Assembly: GCA_039621445.1 (NCBI GenBank)
Contig: CP154956.1
Location: 49,750,826 to 49,814,825 of the forward strand
Source of the DNA: Euglena gracilis
Lineage: Eukaryota; Euglenida; Euglenophyceae; Euglenales
Length of the DNA: 64,000 nucleotides
Reading direction: 5' to 3'
The position numbers were made by a program, and so were the translations under genes. The notes beneath the pieces are model-generated. The model saw nothing but the letters and a program-made list of their open reading frames with translations, did no database searches and had not been told where the DNA came from. Shown piece by piece: positions 21,820 to 34,217 of this stretch (its first letter is position 1; each line of letters begins with the position of its first letter).

Positions 21820-24554
21820 AAAGTGGGGGGGGCAGCTCAGAGGCTGGAGAATTTAGGCTGGCAGGAAAAAGTCTGCTGGCTGGAAATAAATAAATCTCAT
21901 TGATGGGGGGAGGGGTCCAGGGGAGTGGTGTCAATTGTTCTTAAATTTCTCACACCCCAGGAACAAAGCGGCCCCCTGTTGAATATCCATTGCATCCATT
22001 GGGTTGTTTCCTCATTGGCTGGACCATCCCTCCCCAAGTTTAAACTCCAACCTCGCTCGGGTTTTGAAAACTTGGAGGATGCATCATTTCATAGGGAGAA
22101 AAAAATGATAAACAAGAAGAAATATTTGTGTGCAAAAAATGTCAGTGGTTTGCATGCAAGGGCCAGAGCCTTTCGGCAGCATGCACGTGCGTATAATGGG
22201 GCTCTAAATCTAGCTTCATTGTATTGCCAAGGTGGGGCCCAGGTACAGGGGGGGGGTCACGCGGGACCCCCCCCCCTGACAGGTTGCGAGCCAACCGGAC
22301 CGGTCGAGTTCGAGGGGGGGGGAAGTGGGGTCCGTGGTCTGGACTAAAGAAATTTTGTTGGAGAGCCCAGGTACCGGGGGGGGGGTTCCGTGGTCCCCCT
22401 TCCCTGTCGGGGTCCGAACTTAACTGGACAGGGGGGAGGGGGGGTTCGGGGACCCGAACTTGACTACCTAAACTCCGGTGGACAAACCCTTCAAAGATGG
22501 GGTTCAAGCTTTTCGGATCAATGAGTTGGTTCATTTTCGCACGGGCAGTCTATTCCCTTGTGAACGATTTTTTTCCACATATTATTCGAATGACTAAAAA
22601 TTACTCAACTGGCGTCCCATTTTTAACGAACCGGCAAAATTTACCTAATACCATGCCCCCCCCCCCCCCACGAGCTATTCCCATAAGGGGGGACGGGAAT
22701 AGCTCACTATCATGGCACTTTTTGCAAAGAACTTCCCAAAAAAGTGGTCAAAATCTAGTTTTTTGGCACATTCTTCAAAAATCACTTTTGGCAAGTGTGC
22801 TCAAAATTGACCATTTTTTTGCGAACATGCAAAAAAAGTTGCCAAAAATGACCCCTTTTGAGCGTTCCGAGGCTCGGGGGTGGACCTGTTCCCATTGGGC
22901 CGTAAAAGGTCCCGGGGACGGGAATACTTCGGGAGGGGGGAGGGGGGGCATGGTGATGGACAAAAAAAGCTCAAAATTCGTGGCTGGCCACGGATGCCCC
23001 TGAAATTCGTGGCTGGCCACGGGTGCCTGCCCTGAAATTTGTGGCTCGCCACAAATGCCTGCCCTTAAATCCGTGTTCATACAAATTTTACGGCAGGTAT
23101 TTGGCGTGCTGAAAATGATTTTTGTGACTAAAAATTCCCCGAAGTAGCTCCGGTTATAGAATCCTTTCTTTTTAAGCATTAGCCGCTGAATGAGCAATTT
23201 TCACCGCGAAATATGCATTTGCAACTCAGTCCACCCATATTGGGGCACAGCTGTTTTTTTTTGACGATGTTTGTTTTTGTTTTTTTTATTTCTAACAATG
23301 TTTTTTAAGAAGAAAAAAAACGTCCACCCAAAAGGGAATAGTAAGGGGGGGCATGTGGCCCCCGACTTTTTTCTTCTTTATAGATCTGCAAAGCAAATCC
23401 GGTGGATGCAAAGCTAGCCTTTCATGATGTTTTGTTTTATTGTTTTTTTTAAAAAACACGTTTTTTTATATTAAAAAAGCAAAAAAAATGCCCACTATGC
23501 AGGCACGGCCCCGCGGTTGCCCGTGGTGGGGGGCTATCCCCCCGCGCACAGCGCCGCCCAGCACGACCCCCCGGAAAGGCGTGGTGCGACCCAACAACGG
23601 ATTCCTGTCCCTGCGCACGAGCAAGGCAGGGGAGGATGATGGACCGGGGGGGTTAAAGAAGGTGGCCCTGAGGGGGTAAAAGAAAATGGACCTCCCCCCC
23701 GGATTAAGTACTGCCCCCCCCGGGGGGGCCAGTAGTTAAGGGCTGCCGTCTAGAACTCATGGTTCGGAAGGGGCAAAAACCTTCCTTTTTCAATTTGGGG
23801 TTGTTGTTTGTGAAAATCTCCACTGCCGTCTCACCGCCCTTCGGGTGGAAACTGTAAACATCCCCCACTGGTGTTTGGACGCCGGTTTTGTCTGTGAGGG
23901 GCCAGGGACGCAGGTTCTGTCCAAAACCTGGCGTCCCTGACTTTTGAGTGGCAAATACCTAATTTTGGGTGTAAAACACCGAAATTTGAGTAGTAATCCC
24001 TAATTTAGTGTGTTAATGCCCTATTGTGTGCGCCAGTTTCCTAATTAATGAAATTTTGCAAAGAAAAATTTTGAATGTATGTTTTCGGCCATTTTTGGCA
24101 ACTTCTGGGTCAGTTTTGCCAAAACCTACCTGCCACAAAAAAGTGAAAAAGTCAAAAAAAATTGACTTTTCTTCGTTTTTTTGATGTTTTTGACCATTTT
24201 TTGGTACGGTTTCAACTTAGTAGGATTCGAAGTATGGTTTTGGGTGTTGCATAACGAGTTTTTCAAGGAAATTTCCCCCTTGTTTTTTTTTGATTTTTTT
24301 TAAAAAAAACGTTATTTTTTTTAAAAACACAAAAAAATGCCCAGTATGATGCCACCCAAAATTATGCATTTTCCACCTGAAAATTGGATTTTTAACCACA
24401 TTTAACCCAAACTAGGCATTTGCAAACCACAGATTGTACATTTCCCCCCAGATTAGACATTTACCTGCCAAGAATATGGGAACAGTAAGGGCGGTACGCA
24501 GCAGATTTCGGGCCCCAAACCCTGTGCCAAACGGTACACTGGGGGGGGGGTAGT

Positions 24555-24675
24555 GGGTAGTCGGCCGACTACCCAATTGGGTCTGCCGACTAGGCCTAGT
24601 CGGTAGCCAGTCGGCGAGACGGGGGAGGGGGGGGGGTAGTGGGTAGTCGACCGACTAGTCGGCCGACTACCCACT
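24555..24675. repeat. Cluster of perfect palindromes based on CCGACTA
   Basis: Perfect palindromes at 24555-24574 (GGGTAGTCGG and its complement), 24586-24603 (CCGACTAGG and complement) and 24651-24662 (CCGACTAGTCGG). The last sits inside arms AGTGGGTAGTCG (24638-24649) and CGACTACCCACT (24664-24675). They are separated by G runs. Confidence 0.8.
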
Positions 24676-25404
24676 CTAATGTACTAGCGGGTCAAAACCG
24701 CCGACTTTTAAGCCCCCCCTGAAATTTTTTTTGTCCAAATCACCACAACACCAGTCAAAATCCCCCCAAATGGCTCCAGAACCCCCCAATCGGGGGGGAA
24801 TGTACAAAAACTTGAGGGAAAATATCCATTTTTGGCCACCTTTGGCCAATCTTTTCCGAAGACATTCTCACTGACCCTCTAAAAGTCAGTTCCAACGGTG
24901 TTTTGTTCTGCTGCTCCCCCCAGAAGATCGGTTTCCTGAAAATTTGTTTTTTGTTTCACTGCCCGTTTTTGAGAAACTGTTTGGTAACCCTAAATAAAAT
25001 TTCCTTTGAAGATAACTTCCTCATGGAATAAACGCCGTCAACAAGTTAACCGTGTGGACCATACAATTTTTTTACCGACCCCCTGGCGGGGGCGTAGGTG
25101 AGGTCACTGCTCTTTTCGAAGATCCAGTCACTTTCTTTTTTGGGAAGCCAGTCAGTCACTCCCCCCTGGGGGGGTCGGCCACTCTGGATCCAAAGAACAA
25201 AAATTTGTTCGGGTCTCTGTAGTGGTTTTTGACGAAAAACAATTTACCCACATCAGAGCACTTTTTTTTGGCAAAAAATGGTCGAAAGTGACGTTTTGGG
25301 CAAGTTTTCGGAAAATGCGATAGAATTCCATGACCATCACCCTCAAAATGAGAGGAAAGGAGTAAGATTTTACCCATCAGAACTTCACCCCAAACGTCAA
25401 AACG

Positions 25405-25645
25405 GTGAACCTCACTGGTGAAATTCACTGGTGAACTTCACCACCGAAAGTACCCCCCTTCCCCCCCCCCCCGGTGAACGTTCACCGGTGAAGCTCCTGC
25501 AGCCGGCGATGCTACGGAACACGTCTCTCTGTCTACTGTGCGATTCCTAGGGATTGTCATCTTGCCTCATGCACAAATCAGTTGTGTTTTTGGCCGGCGT
25601 GGTGCGCCACTCGCCGCTTGTGGTGAACTTCACCGGTGAAGTTCA
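25405..25645. repeat. Repeated GGTGAA-TTCACC palindromes
   Basis: GGTGAAC/TTCACC half-sites recur on both strands around 25405-25445 and 25472-25495 and again at 25622-25650 (TGGTGAACTTCACCGGTGAA, then GTTCACC). Several are perfect 12- to 14-base palindromes. No gene is near. Confidence 0.6.
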
Positions 25646-25687
25646 CCGCTGGGGTAGGCAGGGGGGGGGAGGGGGCCCAGGACCCCC

Positions 25688-25872
25688 GCTGAACTATCAA
25701 ATGGTGAATTTCAACTAGGGGGGGGGAGGGGTTCCGGGACCCCAAAAGCTACCGCCTGATCTCCTCCGGGTGCAGTCCGCTGAACTATCAAATGGTGATT
25801 TCAACTAGGGGGGGGGAGGGGTCGGGGACCCCAAAAGCTACGCTGTCCCTGATCTCATCCGGTGTGCAGTCC
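25688..25872 (+). repeat. Direct tandem repeat, period about 91-94 bases
   Basis: GCTGAACTATCAAATGGTGA starts at 25688 and 25779, each followed by CAACTAGGGGGG, GGGACCCCAAAAGCTAC and CTGATCTC, CCGG, GTGCAGTCC. A third partial start (GCTGAAC) is at 25873. Confidence 0.8.
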
Positions 25873-26151
25873 GCTGAACGAACAGGGCCAGCCAGGGGGG
25901 GGATGGGGGGAGAGGCAACACCCGCCACAAAAGAATGGGGGGTGAATAAAAACCATGAATCTTGCGACATAATACTTTTAATTTTGTTCGGGTGGGGTAG
26001 ATTCGATTAATTGATCAATCGAGTAATCGTTTGCGGCTGCCGATTTCTCGAATCGTTCGGTGGGGGGAGATTGACAGCATCTCACCATGCCATGCACACC
26101 CCAATGTTCAAGACAGAGGTAACAGTGAAAAATGTTCCGATTAAATAATAA

Positions 26152-26220
26152 TACATGTGGCTCAGTGGTATAGCGCGCGCTTCAGAAGCGTGAGGTCGTG
26201 GTTTCAATGCCTACCATGTA
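26152..26220 (+). tRNA. tRNA-like sequence (possible pseudo-tRNA or SINE head)
   Basis: Box A TGGCTCAGTGG is at 26158-26168 and a near-consensus box B GTTTCAATGCC at 26201-26211. A 5-bp stem CGCGC/GCGTG encloses the 7-base loop TTCAGAA, which would give anticodon CAG (26183-26185, Leu). The ends TACATG and CATGTA pair. The D stem has 3 pairs, the T stem is poor, and the variable loop is too short for a true tRNA-Leu, so a functional gene is unlikely. Confidence 0.35.
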
Positions 26221-29200
26221 CCGGGTGTTAGAATAAGAAGCCGCAGAAAAGTTCGCGCCATGTTATCCCGACCAGGTTTATTGCCGCCAAGGGCATCAGG
26301 AGTCGCCAAGAAAAAACCCGCCTAGTAATCCGCCGGCATAAGCTACGCTAATTCAGCAAGTCATCAGTAACAAACCCTTTGAAGTCAAGAATGAAAGGGC
26401 AAATAATTTCCTATCCGGAACAAGGGTCCCCTCCAACCACGTGTTGCCTTCTGCAGGAAGATTTTTTGTCTTTGGTCACAAAGCAGTCCAGAGCAGGCAA
26501 CTGCTTAAGCACTGGCTGATCCCCCTGTGTTTTCTTCTTTTGTCTTTCAACTCTAACTGATGTTTTTACTTTTCTTGTTTTTCTGGTGATGCTTGCAACC
26601 ACGACTCTGGTCCCATTGCCCTTTCCCCCCAAGGATCTTTTTCATCTCCTCACCTTTGTCCCCATACATCCATAGAGATTGGTATCTCATTTTCGCGCTC
26701 TACCACGTGTGAGTGTCGTTAGGCTCCTCCGTCTTTCGAACGGTCATAGACTTCCTTTCTAACATCCCACAGACACCCCTGTCTTTCATCTTCTCGTTGC
26801 TTGCTCGTCGACTGTGATGGTGCTTTCTTTTCTGATGGACATCTCCTTGCCGCGATATGGTGTGGTGTGTTAAGTGTGCCCGGGCCCTAGGTGTGCCCCA
26901 CAGAGGTGGCCCCGGCGTTCGATCCTGCCTACCGTGGGCACTGCGCTTCTGCAGGGCAATGCAAACCCAAACCAAAACCTCGAACTCGACTGGTCTGGTT
27001 GAATTCGCAATTTGAAAAGGGGGGTCCCGCGGGACCCCCCCCCCTTGTGCTTGGGATCCAAGAGGAGCAGCTCCCCCCCTTATTGATCCCATGGGGCCAT
27101 GGAATAACCAACCGAATTAAAGGCTGAAATGCAAAAATAAAGCCCTTCAAACCCACATGCTTGAAAATTGCACGTGCACAACATTTTTTTAGTGTTTGAC
27201 ACATTTTCAGTGTTTTGAGTTTGACAGGAATAGGAGCACCCGAAAACAACCAAAAAATTCCGTTTTTATGTCTTTGTTCCAAGAAGCATCCTTCGTTAAA
27301 ATTGCCCTGACACTGTACTGTTCACGTCCCGTGTATGGGAACAGCAAGGGTGGGAACAGCAAAGGGGAGGGGGCGTGGTACAATCGAGGAACTAAATCAA
27401 AACTCGCTAACTTTGGTGACCGCAAAGCCGGAAGGCTGCATTTTCTATAACCGAAACCAACTGTGGTCCACACCCCAGCGCGCTTTCGCATAGGGGGTGT
27501 ATGGAATGCAGGGGAACGCGGGGAGGGACGTGGTGGGGGCGTATGGGAGACGCCCATTGGAAATCTGAATTCTTTTAATCGTTGAACGGAGGTTCGGCAC
27601 GTCTGACGAGGACCCACGGCCACCGGGGGGAGAAGGGTTCCCATTTTGCCGTACGTAGGGGGTCACTCCCCAGGGGGGGGTCCACCGTGGCGGACATCCA
27701 GAATTTCCCAAAGGATAACTCATTGGTATGATTCGGCATGCCGTGCCGAGGGGGTCATTTTGCTGTGCCGAGGGGGTCCGACCACCAGGAGGGGGGGGCT
27801 GCCGAACCTCTAACAAGGTGACGACCCCAAGGTCTAGGGGGCGCGGCCGCCCCTCCCCCCCCGAAGTTTTGGAAAGAAAAAATATATCTACAGTGGAGTG
27901 TTTAAACCCTGGGCTCGACGGCTTTCTTGAATTTGTACGGACACTGACGGATTTCAGGCTGAATCCGTTAGTGTAAAATGATTTCCAAGACATGTGGTGA
28001 GTAAACTGCACACCAGCTGCAACTGCACACCAGGGAAATCCGGCAAAGCATTCATCGGAAACCAGGAGCCACGGGCCGTGCCCTGCTGAGAACATTGGGA
28101 GGCGGCCGACATTTCGACATTGTCGCTTGGGCCTGGATTGGCCTCCACATCGCCGCATGTCAGGGACTCTTCTCCCCTCCCAGAGGAGTCGTGTTCCTTG
28201 ATGAATGGACGACAAAAGGGTAATGCGGAGGTTCTCAGGAGGACTGAATGGTGTAGCCTTTGGGGGCTCAGAAAACGGTGGAACAGGCGGATTCAGAGTG
28301 ACAGGGAACAATGGACAGGGTGGGTCTGCAGTGTTTGGGGGTAGCCTTTTCAGAGTTTGTGGGGGTCTTTCCAGGCCAAAAGACTCCTCACACAATTGGT
28401 GCAAAATGTGTCATGGGGGGGGGGCCTTGCAGGCCACCACAGCAAAATGATGTAACAGGTCGAAATGGTGTCCGATGGGGCCTTTGCAGGCCCATGGTCT
28501 TTGCAGGACATAGGGTGGTGCAGTTCGTGGAAAATGCTCTGAAAGAAAGATAAAATCTGTGAAACCTTTCCTTTCATTTTGCGTTCATGAAAGTGAGGAA
28601 ACACCCATAGTACGCCTGAATGCAATCCCTGGTAGGACTCGCCCCATGTCCTCTGGTTTGACTTGCCCAGTTCAAGCACTACACATTTAAGAATCATGAG
28701 GAAGTCCCTAACCCAGAAACATTCTGTGGATGGTGCGTTGAGAAACAATGTCCTGTTTCCCTTGTTTTCCCTTTCCTCCCTTCCGGAGAGGCTGTCCCTT
28801 GTGACAAAGTTGTGAAGAACGTGTCTGTCAAGGATATTCGATATGTGGCCTGAAGGATACTCGATATTGGTTATGTGGCCTCGAACGCCAACGCCAAGGA
28901 GGCTGCTGACTTCACTTCCCAGGTGAGCCTCTCTTCAAACGCCCAGCAGGACTTGGGTTGGCAGAGTATTTTCACAATCTTCCTGTTACAAGGTTGGTTT
29001 TAGGGCTTTCACTTTGGACTCTGGGATGGTAGGGTGTGTGTCCCTTGACCAGGGCTTTGGTCTTCTTTCTGTCCGAGAAGTGCGGAAAATTTTCACATTC
29101 ACGTTTCTTCAGGTCATCATTCTAAACCACCCTGGTCAGGTTGGCAACGGTTATGCCCCCAAGATTGACTGCAGCGTGGGTAACCTTCAGGTTCTGGAGA

Positions 29201-31611
29201 TCCTGAGGACTATGGTTTGACTTGGCCTGAAGAGCCTGTTCGTGTTTCAGAACCCACCCCAAGAAAATCCATTTGCCCCCCCCCTACATGAGTTCCTGTA
29301 ATTGTCCCCCCGAAAACCTCCTTCTGCCCCCCCTGACAGCAATTCCCGTTCTCCTCCAGAAAGTTTAGTTCTGTCCCAGACCCGCCCAAGAAAAGCTCTA
29401 GGTCCCCCAAAAGTCATTTTTTTGGCCCACAAAGAAAAAAATTGCCACCCCCCCAGAATCCATTTTTTTTGGGCAACCCCCAGAAAGTTGCACTTTTTTA
29501 CCCGTCATCAGACCAACGCCCCAGCTGTGGACGCTGTCAAACCCTGGAAGTGAATGAAGTCTTTCCTTTTGGATTGTCCTGGCATCACCCAGGGTCTTTG
29601 GTTATTGGTCAAGGAGTTGTGCTCCGAATTTTTTAGATTTAAACGACTCAGCGAACTACAGTTCCCACGAGTATTTTGCTCCGTTTTCGGTGTTCAAGGG
29701 GGCAAAAAAATTCACACCATACACATTGTGAAAAAAGTTCATGACTCTGAAAAAAAGTGCAGAAAAAATTCCGTCCTTTTTTTGGAAAAAAAATCGGCGT
29801 TGCATGCCTCTCGTCCGACGTTTCATGGATTGCTACGGGGGCACGGGACAAAAAGCGCGCGCCTGGATGACCACCCTCCTCAAAGCCCTTCTGGGGCAGC
29901 GGGAAGGGTGGCAACGGCGGGCCGCTGAAGCAAACATTTGGCAAGGCCTGTCCTTCACACTAATCAGAGAAATCACTAGACAGCTCGTTTGGAGCTTGTA
30001 TTCTTCCAAAGATGAGATCACCCTATCTTCCGCCCACTCACCATATTCTGTTTGAAGGCTTTTGGGCACAAAATCTCAACCCAATACCATGCTCCCCCCC
30101 ATATCAGACCGCCCCTCGGGAGCCAAAATCCCAGGGGGGGGGTCTTATATGGGGGGGTCTCATATGGGGGGCGGCGGGCACCAACATTGAACACTCACCT
30201 GCTATGTTGGCAACCAAAGGTTAGAGTAACTCCAGGTAACCCCTTGAGCAGAGCCACACGCCGAGCCAAAGACAAATCAACGGGTCACAAAGACGCAGAA
30301 GACAAACCAACGGGTCACAAAGACAAATAGGCAAAACACACAAAAGCCAAAAAAGCCACAAAAGCCAACAGAAACACGCCATCCCGTGGCCAAAGAGGTA
30401 CAAACTCCCCCCACCCCGCCCAATATATATTGAAGGTGACCTTTGCTCATCTTCCTCTAACCACTAACATCCGCACCCTGAACAATTATCACTCTGCACT
30501 CTTCTCTACATTACACCCACACAATAAGCAACCCGCGACCTGTGGCGGCACAGTGAGTCACAAGGAGGTTCCTCTTGTGGCAAGGGCCAAAAGAGACGTT
30601 TCCCTGGGGTGGTGGGGTGGAACCCCCCCCCCACCACCTTCCCCCTTAAGGGGGGGGCCACCACCTACCTCATGTCGGTGGAGGGTCAAGATAAAACTTT
30701 GGCAAAATGGCTAAACTTCGCTGAAAAACGGTCGTGACTCGGGCTAGGTGGGGAGTTGCGGGGAAATCAAAATACTGTTAGACGGGGCATTTTATGGGCT
30801 TCAATAAAGGTCTCCGGCAGTTGGGGGGGGGGGCTGGGGCCCGGGGCACGGATTGGGAAGCTGTGCTACCCACCGTGAAGTTCCGGAAAAAGAACCCAGT
30901 GTACGGGAAGCGCTGGAAATTGTTTTGTCCCCGCAGAGGAGGACTGGATGAGAGGGGGTACACTACAGCGTCACCCCAATCAATTCCCCCCATTGGACTG
31001 CTTGAATTTAGGGAATTGGCTGGGGGGATATTCCGGTTATTTTGGGTTGATTGCAGGTTTTGGATGATCCTAATCATTAAAGCACCAACAAAAGAAATTT
31101 TAGATGCAGCTGTGAAAAATACAAAGTCAAGGGCAATCGTTCGTTCCAATCTCGACAAGCCTTGACTGAAGCTCGCGAAGTTCTCAAAAAAACAACACCG
31201 GGACAGGATAAAAATGGGCAGGCTGCAACACAGAGGCGACATTGGTAGAGAAAGAGGAGAGGTGGTTGATACAGAGGTGAGGACTTTGGCCTCCACCTCA
31301 ACCTCCATATGCAACCTTGCTTCAGGTTCACAACTCTAGGAGGAAGAATGTATACGAGCTTTGAGCTTCTTTATATACTTTGTGTTTTTTTTCTCGCTTG
31401 CTTCCTCGAACCAGTTCCTCTTTGGGAGCCGAACTGCACAAGAGGGGGGGGGGTCCGGGGTGACCCCAACTGGACGACCAAGTTCTCTTCAGCCTCAGGG
31501 ATAGAGGTCGACGTAGAGGTAGAGGTCGAGGTTTTTCAACCTCCTCTAAACCTCTATGCCACCCCTCCTTTTTGACCCCTTTTGGTGCAATTTTGTGATG
31601 GTTTTTGCACA

Positions 31612-31845
31612 TGGGAGGTGGGGTCCCCACGCCCAGCCAGATATCGGCCAGACCTCCTCCTCGTCTTTTTTCACCGGCCACCAGCCAGACCTCCTCCTCC
31701 TCTTTTCTCCCAGCCACCAGCCACGGCTAGCCGTGGCTGGCCGCGGCTTGGGAGCCTCCTCCTTTTTTGTGCCTACCGGAATGCGCAAAAATAAAAAGTA
31801 GGGCAAAGTCACCGCGGTGCAACCTCACCGGTTTATATTACGCAG
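31612..31845 (+). repeat. Dispersed repeat R1, uninterrupted copy
   Basis: It contains GGGGTCCCCACG, ATCGGCCAGAC, CCTCCTCCTCGTCTTTTTT, CCAGCCACGGCTAGCCGTGG, a short GTGCCTA segment, then GTAGGGCAAAGTCACC and ACCTCACCGG. The same order is found at 41262-41387 plus 42413-42512, where a miniature LTR element splits it. This copy therefore shows the empty site. No protein is evident. Confidence 0.75.
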
Positions 31846-32692
31846 AAAACCCAGATGCGTCTGACAGACCATCAATCTTGTCGGGGATTGCCAGAAAAGC
31901 ATTGGGACCCACCAAATTGCTTGCTTTCGTTTTAGGGTGTGTTGAAATATTTGAACAAACGAGAGTGAAAAATCATTTTTTCAAAAACATACCTGTAAAG
32001 GGGAATCAGCAGCACTCTTATGCTCCTCCACCAGCTGGCATTTTTGATCACTTCTGATCTTGCTCAAGCTCCTCACATGAGCCTGAAGGCTCAAGTACAA
32101 GGATTGGTCACCTGGAATGAGAACATGATCATTCACAGTAAAATTGTCACACAAAAAACCTTGCAAGTCCCTTTTCAATTCAGGCAGTACATTGCTGTTA
32201 CTGCTGATGTCTGTCTTTGACACGGTCTTCTGACCAAGCCATGATGGTTTCCAGGTCCACAACACCACCACTGCCACGGACCCTGTAAAGGACCTTCATA
32301 ATCGCCTCCTCCTCAGCCGCTGTGAGCATCCAGACGCTTGAGGACTAACATTTCTGCGTGTACTTGCGTATGTGTTTAACTGCGCTTTAGTGGAGTTTGA
32401 TGTGCCGTGCCCAAGACGGTTCTCCAAGTCCTCAGCCAGAGACATTTCTTCAGACAACCCACATTGTATTAGGAGGTTCCCCGTTCGCGACTGCCCAAAT
32501 TTAAAGCCCCGAACGGCATCAATTCCGTCCATGGTTCGTCCGGTCGGTATTTTGTTGTCCGGTGTTTTCAGCGGTCGGAATTTCAGCCCCTCCCGTATCC
32601 GACTAGCCACAGCTAGCCGCGGCTGGCTGGCTGCCAAAAAAAAAAAAGGAGGAGGTCTTGCCAGCCATCGCCAGCCACGGATGGCTGGGGGG
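31846..32692. repeat. Gene-free stretch ending in an inverted R1 fragment
   Basis: Nothing recognised at 31846-32590. At about 32595-32692 the strand-reversed R1 core appears (CTAGCCACAGCTAGCCGCGG, poly-A, GGAGGAGGTCTTGCCAGCC). It abuts the truncated integrase frame at about 32693. Confidence 0.5.
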
Positions 32693-32694
32693 GA

Positions 32695-34146
32695 GGTCTG
32701 GCTGGATTCAGTGTTGAGGATACCATTGTCACCAGACTTCGTAATAGCGAACTGCTGGAGAATTACACTCTTTCACCTTTACGGTTGGTTTTTCGCAATG
32801 AATCGGGTTACAAATATTGTATCCCCCACGACCTGGTTGATGATGTGATTTTGTGCTATCACAACCACGGTCACCCTGGGGCCCCCAAACTTCCCTCGTC
32901 TGTGGGCCGCAGGTATTGCACAACCCTGAGCGACAAAGAGCTTTACTCATGCTGTTTGCGAATATCACAACGGTGTCAAATTTGTCAAGCGGTGAACACC
33001 CGGAAAGGTACCACCCCTGGTACGATGGACCTTTTCCCCGTACTCCCTGACATTTTTACATCTCTCTGCATGGATTTTCTGGAATTTGAACGGTGCAAAG
33101 GAACGGACGAAAAAAATTACGATTACGTTTTTGTTGTCGTCTGCAGGCTGAGTGGGTACATTGTAGTCATTCCATGCCAGAAGTCAGGGTTGACTGCCCA
33201 AAGTTTGGCAACTATATTTTTGGAGAAATGTATTTGCTTAATGGGTTTACCGAATGAAATTGTGAGTGATCAAGACCATTTGATTTCTTCAAGGGTTTTC
33301 ACCACTTTGTGCGGTTTACTCGGAATCGAGCAACATTTTTCCATTATATACCGACCCAAAGGCAATGGTAGAGCCGAGGCAGCCGTGAAATACGTCTTAA
33401 ATATGCTTCGCCTTTCACTGGCTGACTCGCGCAGCAACTGGATATCAGTGCTACCAAGGTCTTTGTTTTGTATCAATACCCTACCAGGGTTGGTTTTGCC
33501 TCACTCCCCCTGTAAGTTAGATTTCGGACGGGACCATCCGGCCATTGGGGATGTCCCTTCGGAGAGACCCGCCCGAACCAGTGTCAGTTGCGAGACCTGG
33601 TTTGCGGAAGTAGAAAATCTACGTTCTGCAGTCCAGAAGCGAGTCACTGATATTCATGCAACTAAACGGAAATCGTTTTTGCAGAATTTCAAGTCACCTG
33701 TGTATAGTCCTGGTGACCGCGTGTGGGTGCGGAATAGCCGTACTCGCATGCAGTCTTCCAAGCTGGACCCCCTTTGGCTCGGTCCCTGTGAAATCCTAGA
33801 AAGGCTAGGTACCAGCGGGCGATACAAGGTCGCATTACCGAATGGTGTTGAGGACGTTCATATGGACGACTTCACACCATACCTGTCACCACCAGATGGG
33901 AAACCCATCCCGTGTCTGCACTTCAATCCCAGTTCCAGATTACCTGAGACGGATGACTTTGTAGTTGATCAAACTATCGATCACAAAATAGATAAAGGTA
34001 TGCACCTTTGGAAGGTGCGCTGGAAAGGGTATGGGCCCGAGGAGGACATTTGGGAGCTAGCAACCAGTTTTGTTGGGTATTTCCAGCAAGATTGGAAGCT
34101 GTGGAACAAAAAGCATAACATTGATGTTTCCATGACAAGTTTGTGA
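32695..34146 (+). CDS. Element H integrase with chromodomain, 5'-truncated but open
   Basis: This is the only long intact pol frame. It is open from about 32695 (AGFSVEDTIVTRLRNSELL) with no start of its own, since it was part of a polyprotein. Residues below are counted from 32785. A His/Cys zinc finger is at 26-67 (HNHGHPG, then CQIC); the DDE core has Asp97 (CMDFLEF), Asp162 (VSDQDH) and Glu198 (GNGRAEAA), exactly DD35E; a GPY/F-type module is at about 325-365 (LWLGPCEILERLG); a chromodomain at about 390-440 (DKGMHLWKVRWKGYGPEEDI). It would insert cDNA and bias it to marked chromatin. The unspliced frame stops at 34146, but a probable intron at 34143-34217 would remove that stop and fuse it to ORF3. 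Upstream RT is missing. Confidence 0.9.
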   Translation, partial: GLAGFSVEDTIVTRLRNSELLENYTLSPLRLVFRNESGYKYCIPHDLVDDVILCYHNHGHPGAPKLPSSVGRRYCTTLSDKELYSCCLRISQRCQICQAVNTRKGTTPGTMDLFPVLPDIFTSLCMDFLEFERCKGTDEKNYDYVFVVVCRLSGYIVVIPCQKSGLTAQSLATIFLEKCICLMGLPNEIVSDQDHLISSRVFTTLCGLLGIEQHFSIIYRPKGNGRAEAAVKYVLNMLRLSLADSRSNWISVLPRSLFCINTLPGLVLPHSPCKLDFGRDHPAIGDVPSERPARTSVSCETWFAEVENLRSAVQKRVTDIHATKRKSFLQNFKSPVYSPGDRVWVRNSRTRMQSSKLDPLWLGPCEILERLGTSGRYKVALPNGVEDVHMDDFTPYLSPPDGKPIPCLHFNPSSRLPETDDFVVDQTIDHKIDKGMHLWKVRWKGYGPEEDIWELATSFVGYFQQDWKLWNKKHNIDVSMTSL

Positions 34147-34217
34147 GAACGCATGGGAATCCCATGTTGTTTTCTTTTCTTTTTATCGTTGATTCTTAAC
34201 ATTATTTCCTTCCGCAG
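34143..34217 (+). other. Probable 75-base intron joining integrase to ORF3
   Basis: The donor GTGAGAAC is at 34143; a CTTAAC branch-like site at about 34194-34199 is followed by a pyrimidine stretch and TTCCGCAG ending at 34217. Removing it deletes the integrase stop and continues in frame into FFYQTIVKRFPLPPHNQQ. Element G has comparable ends after its chromodomain (GTGATTAA near 13386, TCTTCTACAG ending at 13480). Confidence 0.45.

Larger units (their letters stand above)
20613..31611. other. About 11 kb with no recognisable gene
   Basis: No frame here shows a motif or conserved block that I recognise; open frames are short and overlap on both strands. The DNA is full of G or C runs (for example 22245-22450, 24541-24640, 27840-27870) and A/T runs. 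Structured parts are listed separately: the foldback at 21275-21819, palindromes at 24555-24675 and 25405-25645, tandem copies at 25688-25872, a tRNA-like sequence at 26152-26220. 23430-23500 and 24280-24345 resemble each other (poly-T, poly-A, then AAAAAAATGCCCA). 30735-30830 loosely resembles 51190-51290. Confidence 0.6.

Noticed and set aside
23440-23679. 79-codon ORF as a gene
   Set aside because: Begins in poly-T/poly-A and runs into G/C homopolymers; composition explains the open frame.
26152-26220. Functional tRNA-Leu(CAG) gene
   Set aside because: Anticodon arm and boxes are good, but the T stem is weak, the D stem is short and the long variable arm of tRNA-Leu is missing; kept only as a tRNA-like sequence.
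20613-31611. Host coding genes in the gene-poor stretch
   Set aside because: No frame has a recognised domain or convincing exon structure; splice-like sites occur, but without coding exons between them.
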